Shown here: positions 61,963 through 64,000 of the stretch, piece by piece
Numbering within the stretch: position 1 is the stretch's first letter
Layout: each line of letters begins with the position of its first letter
Assembly: GCA_026874595.1 (NCBI GenBank)
Contig: CM049320.1
Span: 39,804,714-39,868,713 of the forward strand
Direction of reading: 5' to 3'
Length of the DNA stretch: 64,000 nt
Origin: Sipunculus nudus
Taxonomy: Eukaryota; Annelida; Sipuncula; Golfingiida; Sipunculidae
Program-made: the position numbers and the translations under genes
Notes under the pieces: generated by a model
Databases searched by the model: none
Told to the model about the DNA's origin: nothing
The model's input: the letters and a program-made list of their open reading frames with translations, nothing else

Positions 61963-62918
61963 GTATCCCCAGACAAAGTCGGGGGATACTATGTTTTCAT
62001 ACCGGTCCCGCCGCCGCCGCCGCCGCCGCATATAAATATTGTTGGCGATAACTCAAAAAATATTGCATGGATCTTTACCAAACTGGGTATATGTATAGAT
62101 ATGGGTTAGAGGACGACGCCTATTAAAAATGAGGTCATGACCTTGATTAGGAGAGTGTCCTTGACCTTGAATAGGTCCAATTTGGGGAAAATCACACAAA
62201 TTCTTAAATATCTCAAGAAATCTTGCATGGATTGATCCCAAAATCAACTTAATGGAAGTTCATGGATAGGGTTGTCATGTTCCAGAAACTGGTGGCGCCA
62301 CCTATTATTCTTTACTTGTTTTCGTGCGTTTAATACCCCCAAAATTACTACTCGATAGTACTGAGAGCATTATAAGTCAAAAACTAATGGACAGATTTCT
62401 TTTATATTATGCATATACATAGATATGGATTATGGGATGATGTTTATTTAAATTGGAGTCATGACCTTTCCTATGAGAGTGGCCTTGACCTTGAATATTG
62501 CCATATATGGTGAAAATCACACAAAATCATTAATATCTCAATAAGAGATGCATGGATTGGTCCAAAAATCAACTTGACCGAAGATCTTGGATAGTTTTGT
62601 CATGTACCGGAAACTGGTAGCGCCACCTGTTATTCTTGTACTTGTTTTCGTGCCGTTTAATACCCCATCATTGCCACTAAACAGTACTGTGAGCATTATA
62701 AGTCAAAAACTTATGGACAGATTTCTTTTATATTATGCATATACATAGACATGGATTAGGGGATGATGTATATACAAATTTGGGTCATGACCTTTACTAT
62801 GAGAGTGACCTTTTCTATGAGTGTGGTCTGATATTAATTGTTGCTGAAGATGCGGGGCCTTTTCTTAAAGGGGGGAGGGGGGGGGGATTAATTGTCTGGG
62901 GATACTATGGCACCTGCG
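61963..62918 (+). mobile_element. Helentron-like (pearl-type) non-autonomous element
   Basis: gtatccccagac at 61,963-61,974 is perfectly inverted as gtctggggatac at 62,894-62,905. The left end also forms its own stem with gtcgggggatac (to 61,989). A (CCG)n microsatellite follows at 62,008-62,028. The interior has two ~323-bp tandem repeats (62,286 and 62,610 both begin gaaactggt). The right end carries a stem, ggcacc tgc ggtgcc, with CTAG a few bases beyond. Subterminal inverted repeats, a terminal stem and internal tandem repeats are features of Helentron-derived elements. No transposase is present. Confidence 0.55.
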
Positions 62919-63296
62919 GTGCCAAGAAATATCTAGTAAATATATTGTCCCATTTTCTGTCTTTGAAATGATTGAGTTAACCAAAGCAATGGGAACTCTT
63001 TAGAGAAACCTAAGAAGGTGTTGGACTGAGCAAAAAGGCATTTGGAATTCAGAGACATTTGAATGACTCAAAGTGACTCTTTACAGACTCAATGCAATCT
63101 ACGGATCTCAGTCCACTGGGATTGTCCCAAATTTAGTATAAGTAAAAATGTATAAAGTATAATTAAGTATATATGCTGAGACAACAGATCCAGACTGACA
63201 TCAACACTGCCATAAATTCCCCACCAGAGGAGTACAAAGGCATGACGTTCATCAGTTAGGTGTACAGTTCAAAAGTCTAAAGTTCTGACACATCTA
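62919..63296. other. Single-copy DNA, nothing recognised
   Basis: No open frame or repeat was recognised between the Helentron-like element and the palindrome at 63,297. Confidence 0.5.
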
Positions 63297-63324
63297 AAGA
63301 CCGTCTTGAGCTCAAGACGGTCTT
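63297..63324. repeat. Perfect 28-bp palindrome
   Basis: aagaccgtcttgag is followed directly by its exact reverse complement, centred on GAGCTC. Two partial echoes (aacagtcatgag, aacagtcttgg) follow within 40 bp. Confidence 0.9.
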
Positions 63325-64000
63325 GAAAACAGTCATGAGAACAGTCTTGGTAAACACACCATTGCTATGATAAGCCGAGACAGTCCTCCGGTGTCTGGCT
63401 TTTGAGGCACAAAACTATAAAGTTAGTTTATTAAAGATTATATTATAAGACATGGTTAATCATAAGAATTATGTGTTTTCCTGTATTTATTATCCCATAC
63501 AATGACATTTTTTGTCGTTATACATGCCTGCGTTACAGACGCATGACAGCTGCGGAGAGAGCTGTATTGGAACCTGCACGTTGAAACTTGATGTTTATGA
63601 ACACTCGCTATTGAACAAAATATAAATAGTAAGCAAAGTTAGTTATAAACATTATGTATGAAAAAAAGTCCGATGATATATTATGTTGTACGAAATTATA
63701 TCTATTATAGTATCAAATTAAATTCAATATAACCGGTACATCACGCTAAAAGTCAAGGTAGTGGGCGGGTCGTGATACTTATTCGTTGAACAAGCCTTAG
63801 ATTTAATGCTGTTCGATGTTCTGTCCTCCATCTTTCTTATTTCTCTGACAGAAAGAGAATATTTTATCGGGATAATGGAACATCTTTGGGTGTGCATACA
63901 TAATCATTTGAGATCGAGTATGCAAATTTGCAATCGATTTAATCGATTATGAAAAAAGATCAATCATCGATAAAATCGATCAATTGGCACAGAACTGGCC
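63325..64000. other. Single-copy DNA with ATCGAT-rich end
   Basis: No gene was recognised. The last 70 bases carry several atcgat/atcgatt motifs (63,934-63,990) that can pair with one another. The window ends here. Confidence 0.5.

Overview
The window looks like animal nuclear DNA, most likely from a marine invertebrate and probably a mollusc. It is AT-rich and intron-rich, with AT and AC microsatellites, no long host reading frames, a compact Ty3/Gypsy element, a non-LTR (LINE) element with a 2A-like motif, and tandem-repeat-cored interspersed repeats of a kind common in bivalves and gastropods. The phylum is inference; no ribosomal, tRNA or mitochondrial marker was recognised.

Layout: bases 1 to about 48,909 are a head-to-tail array of a large segmental duplication, numbered here U0 to U3. 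U0 is partial (1-4,736), followed by U1 (4,737-15,726), U2 (15,727-30,614) and U3 (30,615-48,909). U0 and U1 are almost identical; U2 and U3 differ by scattered substitutions and larger indels. There are two kinds of junction. Type A (U0/U1 and U1/U2) carries about 360 bp of extra sequence. Type B (U2/U3) joins the inside of a LINE directly to the start of the unit with a 2-bp (CT) overlap. The left-to-right order A, A, B, together with shared derived indels, fits a stepwise history: one tandem duplication, then a local 469-bp duplication, then two further rounds with different endpoints. An older, diverged duplication is also visible inside every unit.

Each unit carries short, well-bounded candidate exons on the + strand of one or more genes I could not identify. 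One group (a-e) lies at the right of the unit and another (f-h, with h ending in a stop codon) at the left. The unit therefore holds the tail of one gene and the front of another, and each junction places exon e of one unit upstream of f-h of the next. Exon e can splice in frame to g and then h. Exon e of U1 has a 1-bp frameshift.

U3 alone contains a complete 4,148-bp Ty3/Gypsy retrotransposon (34,222-38,369): 185-bp LTRs differing at two positions, a 5-bp target duplication confirmed by empty sites in U1 and U2, and one intact 1,204-codon gag-pol frame. It has no evident tRNA primer site but does have a perfect 15-nt self-complementarity suggesting self-primed reverse transcription. Its reverse transcriptase box reads YVDN rather than YxDD.

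From 48,909 to 64,000 the sequence is single-copy flank. It holds the 5' half of a decayed minus-strand LINE with a 2A-like motif, a 373-bp inverted-repeat element, local tandem duplications, three tandem-repeat-cored interspersed elements (two Helentron-like, rich in extended nuclear-receptor half-sites), microsatellites and no convincing host gene.
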